Part shown: piece by piece, positions 36,460 to 45,968 of the stretch
Layout of the letters: each line of letters begins with the position of its first letter
Position numbering within the stretch: position 1 is the stretch's first letter
NCBI GenBank assembly: GCA_032690845.1
Contig: CM064425.1
Location: 35,304,240 to 35,368,239 of the forward strand
Reading direction: 5' to 3'
Source of the DNA: Eleusine coracana subsp. coracana
Lineage: Eukaryota; Streptophyta; Magnoliopsida; Poales; Poaceae
DNA length: 64,000 nt
Position numbers and translations under genes: made by a program
The notes under the pieces: model-generated
Seen by the model: only the letters and a program-made list of their open reading frames with translations
What the model was told of the DNA's origin: nothing
Database searches by the model: none

Positions 36460-37020
36460 ATTTAGATCGGACAAGTCCAAACTAAAAAAGGAACACTTCC
36501 GGAGTAAAAAGTAACACTCCCTGAGAAAACGCAACACACGTTCAGATCGGACAAGTCTGAACTAAAAAAGGAACACTTTCGGAGTAAAACGTAACACTCC
36601 CTGAGAAAACGCAACACATGTTCAGATTAGACAAGTCCGAACTGAAAAAGGAACACTCCTCGAATAGAAAGTAACATATTTTGAGAAAACGCAACACACG
36701 TTCAGATCGGACAAGTCCGAACTGAAAAAGGAACACTCCTGGAGCAAAAAGTAACACATCCTGAGAAAACGCAACACACGTTCAGATCGGACAAGTCCGA
36801 ACTGAAAAAGGAACACTCCTAGAGCAAAAAGTAATACATCCTGAGAAAACACAACACACGTTTAGATCGGACAAGTCTGAATTGAAAAGGAACACTCCTG
36901 GAGCAAAAAGTAACACACCCTAAGAAAACGCAACACACGTTCAGATCGGACAAGTCCGAACTAAAAAAGGAACACTTCTGGAGTAAAAAGTAACACACCC
37001 TAAGAAAACAAAACACGCTC
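36460..37020. repeat. 80-bp tandem repeat with palindromic core (7 copies)
   Basis: Units begin near 36460, 36540, 36620, 36700, 36780, 36860 and 36939. Each contains two arms, TTCAGATCGGAC and GTCCGAACTGAA, separated by AA, which form a near-perfect 12-bp inverted repeat. Then follow AAAAAGGAACACT and a GAGAAAACGCAACACACG joint. The array lies inside the LTR of the deleted SIRE-like element, where copia 1 has its GGAAGTTCC cluster. Confidence 0.92.
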
Positions 37021-37191
37021 TGAGACCAAACTGAAATAGCTCAGGATTAGGCAAAAATTTGACCAAAACCTAAACAAATGAACTCCAAATCATGTGATTT
37101 TTGGACCAGGTAATCCTCAGGTCATTGTGACCTTCCTCCAACAAGATCCACTCAATTGGCTCAAGAAATCATCACGAATTTCAGATCTTTT

Positions 37192-37699
37192 TGTTGGAGA
37201 TATGCCCAAGAGAAAATACAGATTTGATCCGTATGTGAGGGTCATACGGATATTGATCCGCGAGGGATTAGTCCACTAATGGGCCAACTAGTCGAGACCC
37301 ATTAGAAGGGTCTATTTAAGTGGAGGACGGGCTTAAGGTGCATGTAATCCTCCAGCCAATAACCCTAGCCGCCGCGCTCCTCTCTCTTGCCCACAAAACC
37401 CTAACCGTGTTGCCGGTGCTAGCACACCGCGCATGGTGCTCCAACCCCGTACATGTGGATATTGCGAGGAGGCGCTATTGTTGCTGCGGTGCCAAACGGC
37501 TAGACTAGGAGGAGATGATTGACGTGATCGACTACTTCCTCTACACCGACGCGCGACTACGTTGGATCAAGCTGCTCCAACATTCGCTTTCGCTCTGCCT
37601 GCACGTCTAGTGGTAACGATCTATGATCCCCTCTTGTAAGGTTTCCTGTATGAATGGTAGAAATTGTTTCGTGCTATCATAGCTCCCTGTTCCCTAACA
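37192..37699 (+). mobile_element. Solo LTR of a copia-type element, 508 bp
   Basis: It begins TGTTGGAGATATGCCC and ends CCCTAACA, ends resembling BARE/Angela-type copia LTRs. Flanks are CTTTT (37187-37191) and CTTGT (37700-37704), a 5-bp target duplication with one change. Comparison with the copia 1 LTR (CTCGTGCC at the same site) confirms it interrupted that LTR. It contains CTATTTAAG, a TATA-like site, near 37312. It is the youngest layer of this nest. Confidence 0.85.
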
Positions 37700-37985
37700 C
37701 TTGTGACAAGAACACCAAAAAGGGGAACCTTGGGAAATCTATGAAATTGAAGGTGCTAGAGCTTTTGGTTCGGTCGAGCACCTATATAGGATTGTTCTAG
37801 CTCATCATAGCACCAAGATCCCGAAGAAATCCGCCCCAAAAACTCACCCAAAAATGAGATCGACAAAATCCCACGAAAATAGCTCCAAAAATAGAGAAAA
37901 AGAGAAATTTGGGATTTAGGGAGAGAGGATGATCTTGACCACAAAATTGAACCTCATATCATTGATTCAAGAATTCAAGATACAT

Positions 37986-38450
37986 GATTACATGGCTTCA
38001 AACCTACGAAAAGTGTCATCTAGTGACTCGCCAGGTTTTTGTGCAAAGGTTTGGTACTATCTATTATAAAAATCCTTACGCATAGACTTGACTTGATTGG
38101 TACCCTCATGGTACATGCAAAGCTTATCCCAAATTGCATGAGCAGTTTCAAGATATGCAACACGATCATGTTCGCTCCTACCTAGAGCAGAAAGCAGAAT
38201 ATTGATAACTTTGGAGTTGTTTTCATACTTGGTTAACTCACCTGTACCTGCAGTGCTGAGGTCTTCTGATATGGCATACTCCTGCTCAACTATCTCCCAA
38301 ATTGCACGTACTTAGCTTAAGAGATAAGCCTTGGTCCGTGACTTCCAATAGGGGAAGTCTTCTCCATTGAACATCCAAAGCTTGACCGCATGCTTCTCTA
38401 TGTCGCTTTCAAATCACAAAGCCGGTGAAGGTCAACTAGTGATCAAACCG
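37986..38450 (-). pseudogene. 5' gag fragment of the deleted SIRE-like element
   Basis: This is closely similar to the first ~140 codons of copia 1 gag and its leader (compare 9976-10440), with several stops. It shows that the inserted element belonged to the copia 1 family or a near relative. It ends at the primer site 38451-38462 (GGTATCAGAGC on the minus strand). Confidence 0.8.
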
Positions 38451-38464
38451 GCTCTGATACCAAT

Positions 38465-39653
38465 TCTTGGCCATGAAGCACCAGGGAGCATCATCCTCAT
38501 CATCGGTGAGGTTGTTGAAGAGTGACTTCTTGGCCGGAGGTAGACCAATGGCAATGTTGGCAATGCCACCCTCATCATCTTCTTCATCATCGTCAGAGAC
38601 GTACTCTTGGCCAATGTGAGCTTGCCCTTTGTTGTATAGCTTCTTGTTGGGTTTGTTTTTCTTGTTGTACTTTTCATTCTTGTTGTCCTTGCCATTTAGC
38701 CTTAGACAATCGGCTATCATGTGACCTTGCTCATGGCATTCATAGCATCTCCTATTTGTTCTTCTTGCTTTTGCTTTATCAAAGCTTTTCTTTGTAAAGC
38801 CATTCTTGATCATATATTTGCCAAACTTTTTGATAAATAAGGCAAACTCTTCATTATCTTCATCATCATTATCTCATCATCATTGGCCTTGAGTGTTATA
38901 TCTTTGTTGCTTGAGATCTCTTCACCAATGAGCACATTCACTCTTTTGCCCTCATCATCACGACTCTTGTGGGCATTAATTCTTCCAATGACTTTATTCG
39001 TCATGAAGCCCTCAAATCCATCCTTCTCTTCAATGATGGTGCAATGTTGCATTCCACATCCTAAGAGCCATGAGGAGCTTGTAGTTGACTTCTTTATCTT
39101 TAATGTTGTCTCTATATGCTCTTCTCTCATTGACAATGTTCATGAACCTATCATGTGTTTGTTGAGGCTCTTTTCCCTTGTTCATCACAAAAAAGTTGAA
39201 TTGATTCTTGAGAACTTGAAGTCTTGACTTCTTCACCACATCAACTCCTTCATGAGCACATATAAGCTTCTTCCATATCTTGTGGACATTCTCTATTTCG
39301 AACACTCTTGAATACTCCTTTGGATTCAAGGAAGAGAGAATTGCCGACACCGCTTGAGCATTGCGATGTATATTGAGTTGGTCCACGATTGTAGAATTAT
39401 CCTTATCCCCTAAGGTATAACCTTTCTCCATAATTTCCTTAATTGGGGGACCAGTAGACATCAAATACATCTTCATTCGATCCTTGTACCAACTAAAGTC
39501 CTTGCCCTCAAAGTAGGGCAATCATCCACTTCCACTTCCATGAATGTTTGCCACATCCGCATAGTTGAAAGGCATTGTAGTGTGCAAGTCGTGGCCTTTG
39601 CTGCTTACGGGAGCAAGATCTTGGGGCTTGTCACCTGCTTCCGGTTTTAACAT
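38465..39653 (-). pseudogene. Copia 2 gag, N-terminal part, broken
   Basis: The ATG at 39653 gives MLKPEAGDKPQDLAPVSSKG, then an in-frame stop just before LPYFEGKDFSWYKDRMKMYL (a UBN2-type gag N-terminus, 39030-39521). NAQAVSAILSSLNPKEYSRV and the VHKIWKKLICAHEGVDVVKK stretch follow. A CCHC knuckle (CYECHEQGHMIADC) lies near 38715-38760. Its acidic C-terminal stretch (DDEDDAPWCFMAK) is cut by the inserted element at 38464 and resumes at 36207. A frameshift lies near 38820-39030. Confidence 0.85.
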
Positions 39654-39692
39654 CTTTAATCTTCAAGCTTTTAAGCTTTGTAGAGGATCCTT

Positions 39693-39704
39693 GCTCTGAT
39701 ACTA
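39693..39704 (-). promoter_or_regulatory. Primer-binding site of copia 2
   Basis: The minus strand reads TAGTATCAGAGC, one change from the initiator methionine tRNA complement. It lies two bases inside the LTR boundary at 39707. Confidence 0.85.
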
Positions 39705-39706
39705 AT

Positions 39707-41134
39707 TAAAAGTTGCCTAGAGGGAGGAAGTGAATAGGCAATCTAAAAATTAAACCTGAAAACAGCACTTGAACTTGATCAAACAGAGACTGACGGAACT
39801 TTCGTCAGTCTACGACAGAACTTCCGTGGTGACGGAAGTTCTGTCAAGTGGCAGGACAAAGATTCAAGTACTAAATGTAAATGTGGATAAATGGACCGGG
39901 AAAGAATACAATACTTTATAAGTAGTGAAGCTAGCACAACGTATACCTCAACACCTGCAATAGATAGCTAGCAACACAATATACCAAATAGAGAGAGCAC
40001 AATATAATGAAAGAAATGCACAAGCACAATAATAAAATGCGGGAATGTAAAGAGAGACACAAGGAATTTAATCCGAGGTTCGGCAACCATACTAAGTAGT
40101 TCCCACGTCCTCGTTGAGGAGCCACACAAAGTGGTCGGGTCCCTCTCAACCATTTTCCCCGCCAAGTAATCACAAAGATCATGCTTGGATTCATTTCTCC
40201 ACTTGATTCTTTTCCTCCGGAGGTGAATCACACTTCACAAACGTCCCCGTCTCACCACAACAAGTTGGGAGCTCAAGGATGACGCCTAGCCATCTAGGAG
40301 ACCAAGTCTCCAAGAGTAACAAGCAAATCAAATCTTGTTTAGGGAGGGAAAGATGTGCTCAAGCTTTTGAGTGGTTGGATTCAATCTTTTTGCGGTTGGA
40401 TCTCTCTCACTTTGCTTGGAATGGCATGAACAAGAGTATGAGTGTGAGGGTAGAGCTCTAGCTGAAATGGGAGTGAAATGTCAAAGTGTCCAACCCTTTC
40501 CACGGGGGAAGGAGTAGGCTATTTATAGAGCATCTCTAAAAACTAGCCGTTGGAGTGATTTTCTGGGTTTGACGGAACTTCCGTGAAAGCCCACGGAACT
40601 TTCATCATTTCAAAAATAGTCGTTGCACGGGCCTGATAACAAAGGAATATGTTATGACGGAATTTCCGTCAAGGGATGATGGAACTTCCATCACTCTCGG
40701 GTTGGCAAGAATGAAAGCTGGCACATCGACAAAACTTACGTGGGAGATCCATGAAACTTCCGTCAAGGGGTGACGGAACTTCCGTCACTCTCTGTTTGGC
40801 TCAGAATTGGTTAGTTCTTTTTAGATTTTGGAGGCTAATTCTTTGTCAAAGATATTGGATTGGCTTGAGCACATGAATTCCCTGAAAGTAAGATTAGTTT
40901 ACCCCTCTTAATAGTTCGGCATACCTATGACTCAAATAAATTAAAAAGCTCTAAAATTGAGGCACTTGAGTCTCTTTTATTTTCTTCTTTTTGTAGAGGG
41001 ACGAACTATCTCTCACAATGAAGCTTTGGATATTCTTTTAATTATCTGCAAATTTGCCTCATAGACATATTAGCACATTTTCATCCTCTGTCATTAATCA
41101 GAAAAACCCACTAGGGGATTTAGATGCATCTTCA
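39707..41134 (-). repeat. 5' LTR of copia 2 (1428 bp)
   Basis: It starts at the counterpart of TGAAAGTTGCC (here TAAAAGTTGCC, one change) and ends ATGCATCTTCA. A TATA-like CTATAAATAG lies near 40520-40530 on the minus strand. One palindrome group (40565-40800) lies upstream of it and another (39785-39850) downstream. The target duplication GCCAG follows directly. Confidence 0.9.
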
Positions 41135-41139
41135 GCCAG

Positions 41140-41232
41140 GTCACCCGCCACTACAAACGTTTATTTATAGCTGCGATTGCGTAGCGGCGTGCTTTTCGAA
41201 CCGCTGCTATAGGCCCTTTTTTGCTGTAGGTG
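41140..41232. repeat. CACTA right terminal repeat
   Basis: ACCCGCCACTAC and GTAGCGGCG subterminal units are followed by a terminal stretch whose reverse complement matches the left CACTA end (GGGCCTATAG). The final bases GTAGGTG differ by one inserted G from the canonical TAGTG. Confidence 0.8.
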
Positions 41233-42105
41233 CAACTACCCTACACCACTATCATCGTTCTTTGACGATATCATGTTGTATGTTATCAATGTTAATCATG
41301 TTTACTTCGTCTAATCTGCTCACCAATCATTCGGCTCCCACAACTACAATAACACCTTTGCCACCTGGTTGCACTACCCTAGGGTTGTAACCACGCCCCT
41401 CTTTTATTATGGCTATTGAGCTTGCCTCCAACTGCTCGCTCCTTTCGCCGTGCTCACGTGCCTACTGGCTTCAACATACCGACCATGTTAACAGGTCGGT
41501 CCGATACATGTGGTTTTTTTTTTGGTGCTACGTGAGATGACGCCCTGGCACGACGGATAGTATGAAACGCTCGAAATACTGGCGACACTAGTGGTGGCCA
41601 AACGGGCTGCCTGTCACGGTCCGGCCAAGGCACGTAAAGACCCGATCCATCAAATTTCAGGCCGACACGACATAAAATTTAATTCGGACCCTGCCGTGTC
41701 GCACGTCATGTCACGGCCTCGGTCCATGTCCCGACACGAATTTAATTAGTCATGTCGGGCCGGCCTGTTAAACATGGCAATATTATCTAGCCCGTTAGCC
41801 ATGTTTGGCCCAGTAGCCCATTTATACTAAAAATAAGTTGAAAATAAAGGTGAAAAAGAGTCTGACGCGAATTGAACCTTAAACCTCATACTTGTGAATA
41901 GACAGCATTACCACTCGGTCAATTTTGTGTCTGAATATGTCTTTTTCGTGTTTGACCGGACCGCAACTAAATGGGTCATGCCTGTGCTATCTGTCGAACC
42001 ATCCCCTCAATCCAAACTCGACCCGTAGCTTCAGATCGAACCAGCCCGACGTGAAATTAAACGGACCATATCATGTTTGAACCGTGATTTGGGCCGGTCC
42101 GCTTG
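41233..42105. repeat. Intergenic DNA with a hAT-like dispersed repeat
   Basis: No gene is seen. From about 41588 (TAGTGGTGGCCAAACGGGC) to about 42110 the sequence is rich in GACACG and GGCCGG motifs. Its ends are weakly inverted (GCCAAACGG against CCGCTTGGC), which resembles hAT-derived dispersed repeats. No convincing 8-bp duplication is found, so the class is uncertain. It contains the tRNA-like block described as a finding. Confidence 0.4.
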
Positions 42106-43111
42106 GCAGGGACCGTTTGGACAGCACAAGTCGGCACTGCCTGCCGTCTGATGTGCGATCTGTTTTCCTTCCGCAAAACTCACCGCACCGCCGCGGCGCC
42201 GCCTTCTGAATTTTCACATCGTCGTCGTTCCCCTCCAAAATCCACTGCGCCGTCGCCTCCCACAACTGCCCGCCGGCGTCCTTCTGCGAATCCTTGCTTC
42301 CACTTGTCTTTCTGCTTCCCTCCCTTCCAAATCCCCACCACCGCCACCCTCTGTTCTAATCCCCACCCGCCCATGCCTCTGTCCACTCAAATCTACTACT
42401 GCCATGCAAGTTGAGGGATACATAATCTGCTAAAGGTACTTATGTGGATGGATTCGTAGGGTGCACTTCATTACTCAAGTTGCTAGGCAGGACCCCTTTG
42501 GCTTTTAGTGGATTTTGTTTCATGTCTCATTAGCTCCCCTCATAAACTTTGAATGTTTAATTTCTGTTCGATGGATCACTATTTGCATATGTATGACTCC
42601 TCAGTCCCCAGATCTACATCCCTTCAATGCTTATTATTATTACAATATATACGTGCCATGCCAATTTGTGACGGATTGCTGCACTACTATGTTTCTAGAA
42701 CTTGGCAAATATTCGCTTTTTTTTACTCATGCACAGGATTGTTGTAGGGTTTCTACATTTCAGTTTCTAACTAAAGTTGCGAGTTCACCTATACATGATA
42801 TTTTTCTACTTCTGTTCCAGTTACTGGATCTGTTTGCTTGAAGGGAAATTAGTTTCGTTTGCTGGAAGGGAGATTATTCTTGTGTGCTAGAACGAAGATT
42901 GTTCGTGTATGCCCTCTGAGTCACTGCAGGTCTCTTTGGGTAAGTTACTTCGAGCCTAGGGAATCTTGCAGTTTTCTGTAGTGGTAGCCATTGTTATAAT
43001 AGTCGATCATGAATATATCACGAGTTCACCATGAGTTTGTCTTGATTATGACCCTACACTTGCTAACGAGTGATGCTCTTTATATTTGCTGAGCGTATGC
43101 AGATCTTGCAA
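42106..43111 (+). promoter_or_regulatory. Probable promoter, 5'UTR and 5'UTR intron of the F-box gene
   Basis: A GC-rich, CT-rich stretch (42170-42420) looks like a grass promoter-proximal leader. A donor AAG|GTACTT at 42436 and an acceptor TATGCAG| at 43102 fit a 667-bp 5'UTR intron, leaving 9 bases before the chosen ATG. Alternative inner splice sites exist (TGTTCCAG near 42822; CACTGCAG near 42929 followed by GGTAAG). The exact leader is therefore open. Confidence 0.45.
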
Positions 43112-44248
43112 ATGTCCGCAATGACATCAGTGCTTACGAAAGGTAAACCCAGCAGGTTTGAGACTCCTGCCATCGCCATTGATGGCGTGCTACCCACAGA
43201 GGTGTTGTCTGAAGTCCTTCTCTGCCTCTCGGCCAAGGAGCTGTGCCGCCTCCGCCTCGTCTGCCGGGCGTGGAGGGCGCTCACGTCTGAACCAATCTTT
43301 GTCAAAGCCCACTCCACCCACCACCCGCTCATCGCTGGACTTTGTAACCGAGGATCTGGTGAGATTCACATCATGGACATTTCCGGTCATGCTATCAGGC
43401 AGAGGCGCACTGAAGAAGCGATTGATAGCTATGAACTAAGCACACAATTCGGCCGCATCTTCATCTCCGGTGGCATTACAGGTGCCTATGTGCTCGACCT
43501 AGTCGCAGGTGCAATTACGGTTTTGCCTGACTTAGTCATCAATCATGTTACTTATGGCCCAGATTACGTGCTTGGATATGTTCCATCTACCAGAGAGTAC
43601 AAAGTTCTCTGCTCTACTATGTGTTTGATGGAAGGTGGTGCTCATAAGGTGTTCCATGTCATAACGCTCGGCAGAGCTGATGGACAGTGGAGGCAGAGGG
43701 CAGACCCTCCAATGAGCATCTCCGGGTTATCTGATCAGCGGGCGGTCATCAATGGAGTCGCTTACTTCTTGTCAAATAAGGACTACAACAACACTTGTGC
43801 GGCTGGTATCAATATCATCATGTTTGACCTAGTAATTGAGGAGTGGCGGCAGTCGGTTCTCCAAGGACCGTCGAGCAACGCCTTTTCTGAAGCAGAGAAG
43901 ACAGTCATGAAAACTGATTATATGACATATCTCCAGCTGGTTGAGTTGAATGGCTGTTTGGTTATAGTCTATTCCAAATGGGATGATATTTCGGTAGATC
44001 TATGGTTTCTAGTGGACATGGACAAAGGACTGTGGACCAAACGTTACTCTGTGTGTTGCTCACTCACCAGTTGGGATGAATGTAGATTACGCCCTTTAGT
44101 TGTTTTAGCTGATGGAAGGATAGCCTTCCGGGGATTCTATAGACGAGTTTTGATGGCATATGATCCAAAGACAAGTACCTGGGATGATTTGGCCTCGGTG
44201 GGAGGCTATTCTAGCATTGCCATGCTCAATGGAAGCCTTCTGTGTTGA
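43112..44248 (+). CDS. F-box protein with F-box-associated domain
   Basis: This is an intact 378-residue single-exon coding region. The F-box lies at residues 25-70 (LPTEVLSEVLLCLSAKELCR, LRLVCRAWRALTSEPIFVKA). F-box proteins bind SKP1 and present substrates to an SCF ubiquitin ligase. The rest resembles the plant F-box-associated (FBA type) beta-rich region: VLGYVPSTREYKVLC near residues 150-165, DPPMSISG, INGVAYFLSNK, and a final WDDLASVGGYSSIAMLNGSL. I chose the ATG at 43112 because a strong acceptor (TATGCAG) ends at 43102, which removes upstream in-frame starts from the mature mRNA. Length and domain order are normal for this large grass family. The substrate is unknown. The gene is about 1.9 kb from the CACTA end and has no in-frame damage. 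Confidence 0.9.
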   Translation: MSAMTSVLTKGKPSRFETPAIAIDGVLPTEVLSEVLLCLSAKELCRLRLVCRAWRALTSEPIFVKAHSTHHPLIAGLCNRGSGEIHIMDISGHAIRQRRTEEAIDSYELSTQFGRIFISGGITGAYVLDLVAGAITVLPDLVINHVTYGPDYVLGYVPSTREYKVLCSTMCLMEGGAHKVFHVITLGRADGQWRQRADPPMSISGLSDQRAVINGVAYFLSNKDYNNTCAAGINIIMFDLVIEEWRQSVLQGPSSNAFSEAEKTVMKTDYMTYLQLVELNGCLVIVYSKWDDISVDLWFLVDMDKGLWTKRYSVCCSLTSWDECRLRPLVVLADGRIAFRGFYRRVLMAYDPKTSTWDDLASVGGYSSIAMLNGSLLC

Positions 44249-45304
44249 AAACTTTAGGGTGTGGAGCTTTATATTTTTCCTCCATTGTCAAGTTTTTGGG
44301 TACCCTGGTGCCCATGCCTTGTATTTACTTGGATGAAAAAGCTAGCTACCTGCAACAGTCAAACAAATGTATACATCTCCATGGCAAACCTGTACTGATT
44401 TGAATTTTGTCTTATAGATACTTCGTTATTCATAACTGTTCTATCATGTATTTATGTTTGGACTAATATGATAGACTAACAAGCTGAAATATTCTGTAGC
44501 AGTGCTTCTCTGTGCTACTTAGTACTGTGTTTTTTTTATTGGTAAATTATGTTGATAATTTTAGGACAGCTTTAGTTGAAAACTGAAGAGAATATGGAGC
44601 AGTGCTCACCTCTTTGATGCTTCTCTAATGCATTGTGTGTGCTGATGTTGCTGCAGCTGCAATACACCTTCTAGTTTCTATATATTCTTGCAACGCTGAT
44701 AAGAGAGAACGTAGCTGTTACCAGCTGAATCCCTTGATCTAATACTGTGGCAGTGCATATTGTTTTGTTATTTTATATAATTGTATGTAATGAATGTCAC
44801 TGGACCGGCTTCAGGTTTCTGGGTAAATGCCGAGTGCCGTAAGCAAGGTTCACGCACGACTCATACTGGTTTGTTTAGCACGTTCAGGTGCAATAGAGAC
44901 GACTATAGAGTTTGCAGTAGGAGTAGAACGAGGTCCGTTTCGCTGTAGCTAGCAAATATAGTTGTAGCCGAACACATGCACCTAAACCGGCCAAAAAAGT
45001 TAAGTGTGGTCCTCCGGTGCGGCTTTTGGGATGCACGGACGCTGCCCGCTGATACGCTGGCCGGGTCACCCACGGAGCAGACGAGAGCAAAGATCGTGCG
45101 CGCCGAAGCGTGCACGCAGAGTAGCCAGTAAAATCTCGATAGAAATTAATTGCACGGAAGCAGTTGGTACATGAGGCAGCGGCGGCATGCAATGCAAAAC
45201 CGCAGCGTGCCAGCAGCGTTGGACCGACCAGGCCCTGCGAGTGAGGCAGGGTCGCAGGGAGCCGGCCGGTGAGCCTAGCCTAGCCATAGTACCACCATGT
45301 ATAT
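44249..45304. other. F-box 3'UTR and intergenic sequence
   Basis: The first 150-250 bases are probably the F-box 3'UTR (TTGTATTTACTTGGATG near 44320). Beyond that I see no gene or transposon end. Short open frames near 44880-45290 lie in moderately GC-rich sequence and carry no motif. Confidence 0.45.
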
Positions 45305-45353
45305 AGGACGGTTGCTAGTGTCTTTCAAAAAAAAAAAAGGACGGTTGCTAGTG
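45305..45353 (+). mobile_element. Tiny poly-A retroposition footprint
   Basis: A 16-bp direct repeat AGGACGGTTGCTAGTG (45305-45320 and 45338-45353) flanks only TCTTTC plus an A run. A poly-A tail between long target duplications is the signature of LINE-type target-primed insertion. Here the insert is 17 bp, so 5' truncation was almost complete. Confidence 0.7.
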
Positions 45354-45913
45354 CAGTGCGTTACCCTGACGCGCCGACAGAAGCTACTGCTGGTAGGCTG
45401 GCCGTTATGAGGTGGACGGGCACGAAAAGCGTTTCTTTATCGGTTCTGCGTATTGTTACTTTTTCCTCACCCGGTTTTTCAAACCTAGGTAGGCGTAGGC
45501 GACGGACGTGTGCTCATATGCCATCATATAAACTCAAAACTATCCTACCATCCCCGGTCGGAAACGAAATGGCTCATTTAATCGGTCCCCGGATGTTTCG
45601 TCACCTCAAACGACGTGGTGGTCCATGAAGCAATCTACTCCGATTATTGTTTCCCCAGTCAAGCTAGTAGTAACACAGGCAGGTCTCACGCTCTCCTTCG
45701 CCACGACACGGAGTAGAGTGGTGCGATACATGGCAGTTGGTCCACTACTTCATGGTCCCGTTCTCCCTGCACCTTCTTTTTGCCCGTCGTCACGACCGTG
45801 GACCATGTATGGCACTGGCACGCAACTGTGCAAAGACGCCCACGGCGTGAGCCTCGTGCATACGCCAGTACAGTTACTAGGGACTGGATGGATGCATGTG
45901 CCTTCTCTGCTAG
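45354..45913. other. Intergenic sequence, nothing recognised
   Basis: Open frames here (for example 45625-45969) overlap on several frames and show no domain. I see no transposon ends. Confidence 0.4.
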
Positions 45914-45968
45914 CTGCGGCTTCTACATTTCATTTCAAAAAAAACAAAAAGAAAAACTGCGGCTTCTA
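45914..45968 (+). mobile_element. Second small poly-A retroposition footprint
   Basis: A 12-bp direct repeat CTGCGGCTTCTA (45914-45925 and 45957-45968) flanks a 31-bp insert, CATTTCATTTC followed by an A-rich tail. The form is the same as the footprint at 45305 but with a shorter duplication. Confidence 0.55.

Larger units (their letters stand above)
36208..38464 (-). mobile_element. Internally deleted SIRE-like element lacking its 5' LTR
   Basis: It interrupts the copia 2 gag between MAK (right, 38470s) and ENKVSPCSNF (left, before 36208). The left part is an LTR related to copia 1 (TGAAAGACC at 36208; homology continues to about 37985). It then jumps, at an ATGG microhomology, into gag sequence matching copia 1 positions 9976-10445, and ends with a primer site at 38451-38462. 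The 5' LTR is absent, and the break falls within two bases of the LTR/internal junction. No clean target duplication is seen (TTTTC on the left, TCTTG on the right). Confidence 0.75.
16193..41134 (-). mobile_element. SIRE-like Ty1/copia retrotransposon, copia 2, with nested insertions
   Basis: It reads on the minus strand from the 5' LTR (39707-41134) to the 3' LTR (16193-17225). It is flanked by GCCAG on both sides (16188-16192 and 41135-41139), a perfect 5-bp target duplication inside the CACTA element. The order of parts is primer-binding site, gag, protease, integrase, RT, RNase H, an accessory ORF, a polypurine tract and the 3' LTR. Later insertions are the Tat element, a one-LTR fragment and a deleted SIRE-like element. 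The sampled LTR divergence is about 5%. Many stops and frameshifts, plus loss of the integrase-RT linker, make it inactive. Confidence 0.9.
12318..41232 (+). mobile_element. CACTA (En/Spm) transposon with nested insertions
   Basis: The left end CACTACCACAAATAGGGCC at 12318 pairs with the right end at 41208-41232, whose reverse complement reads CACCTACAGC...GGGCCTATAG. This is the same inverted repeat with a few changes. Both ends carry dense AGCGGCGGTT/ACCGCCGCTAT subterminal repeats, typical of grass CACTA elements. The body at 12318-15254 holds a broken TNP2 transposase. The rest of the span is later retrotransposon insertions. Without the copia 2 insertion and the solo LTR the element is about 3 kb. 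Three bases before the left end read GCA; the right flank does not match cleanly. Confidence 0.82.

Noticed and set aside
36460..37020. CRISPR-like array
   Set aside because: The unit is one continuous 80-bp tandem repeat without unique spacers, inside a plant LTR; the genome is eukaryotic.
43070..43111. Upstream in-frame start of the F-box protein (first ATG at 43073)
   Set aside because: The segment contains a good splice acceptor at 43102 and the track-like extension begins with GTG. The 43112 ATG gives a normal F-box N-terminus.
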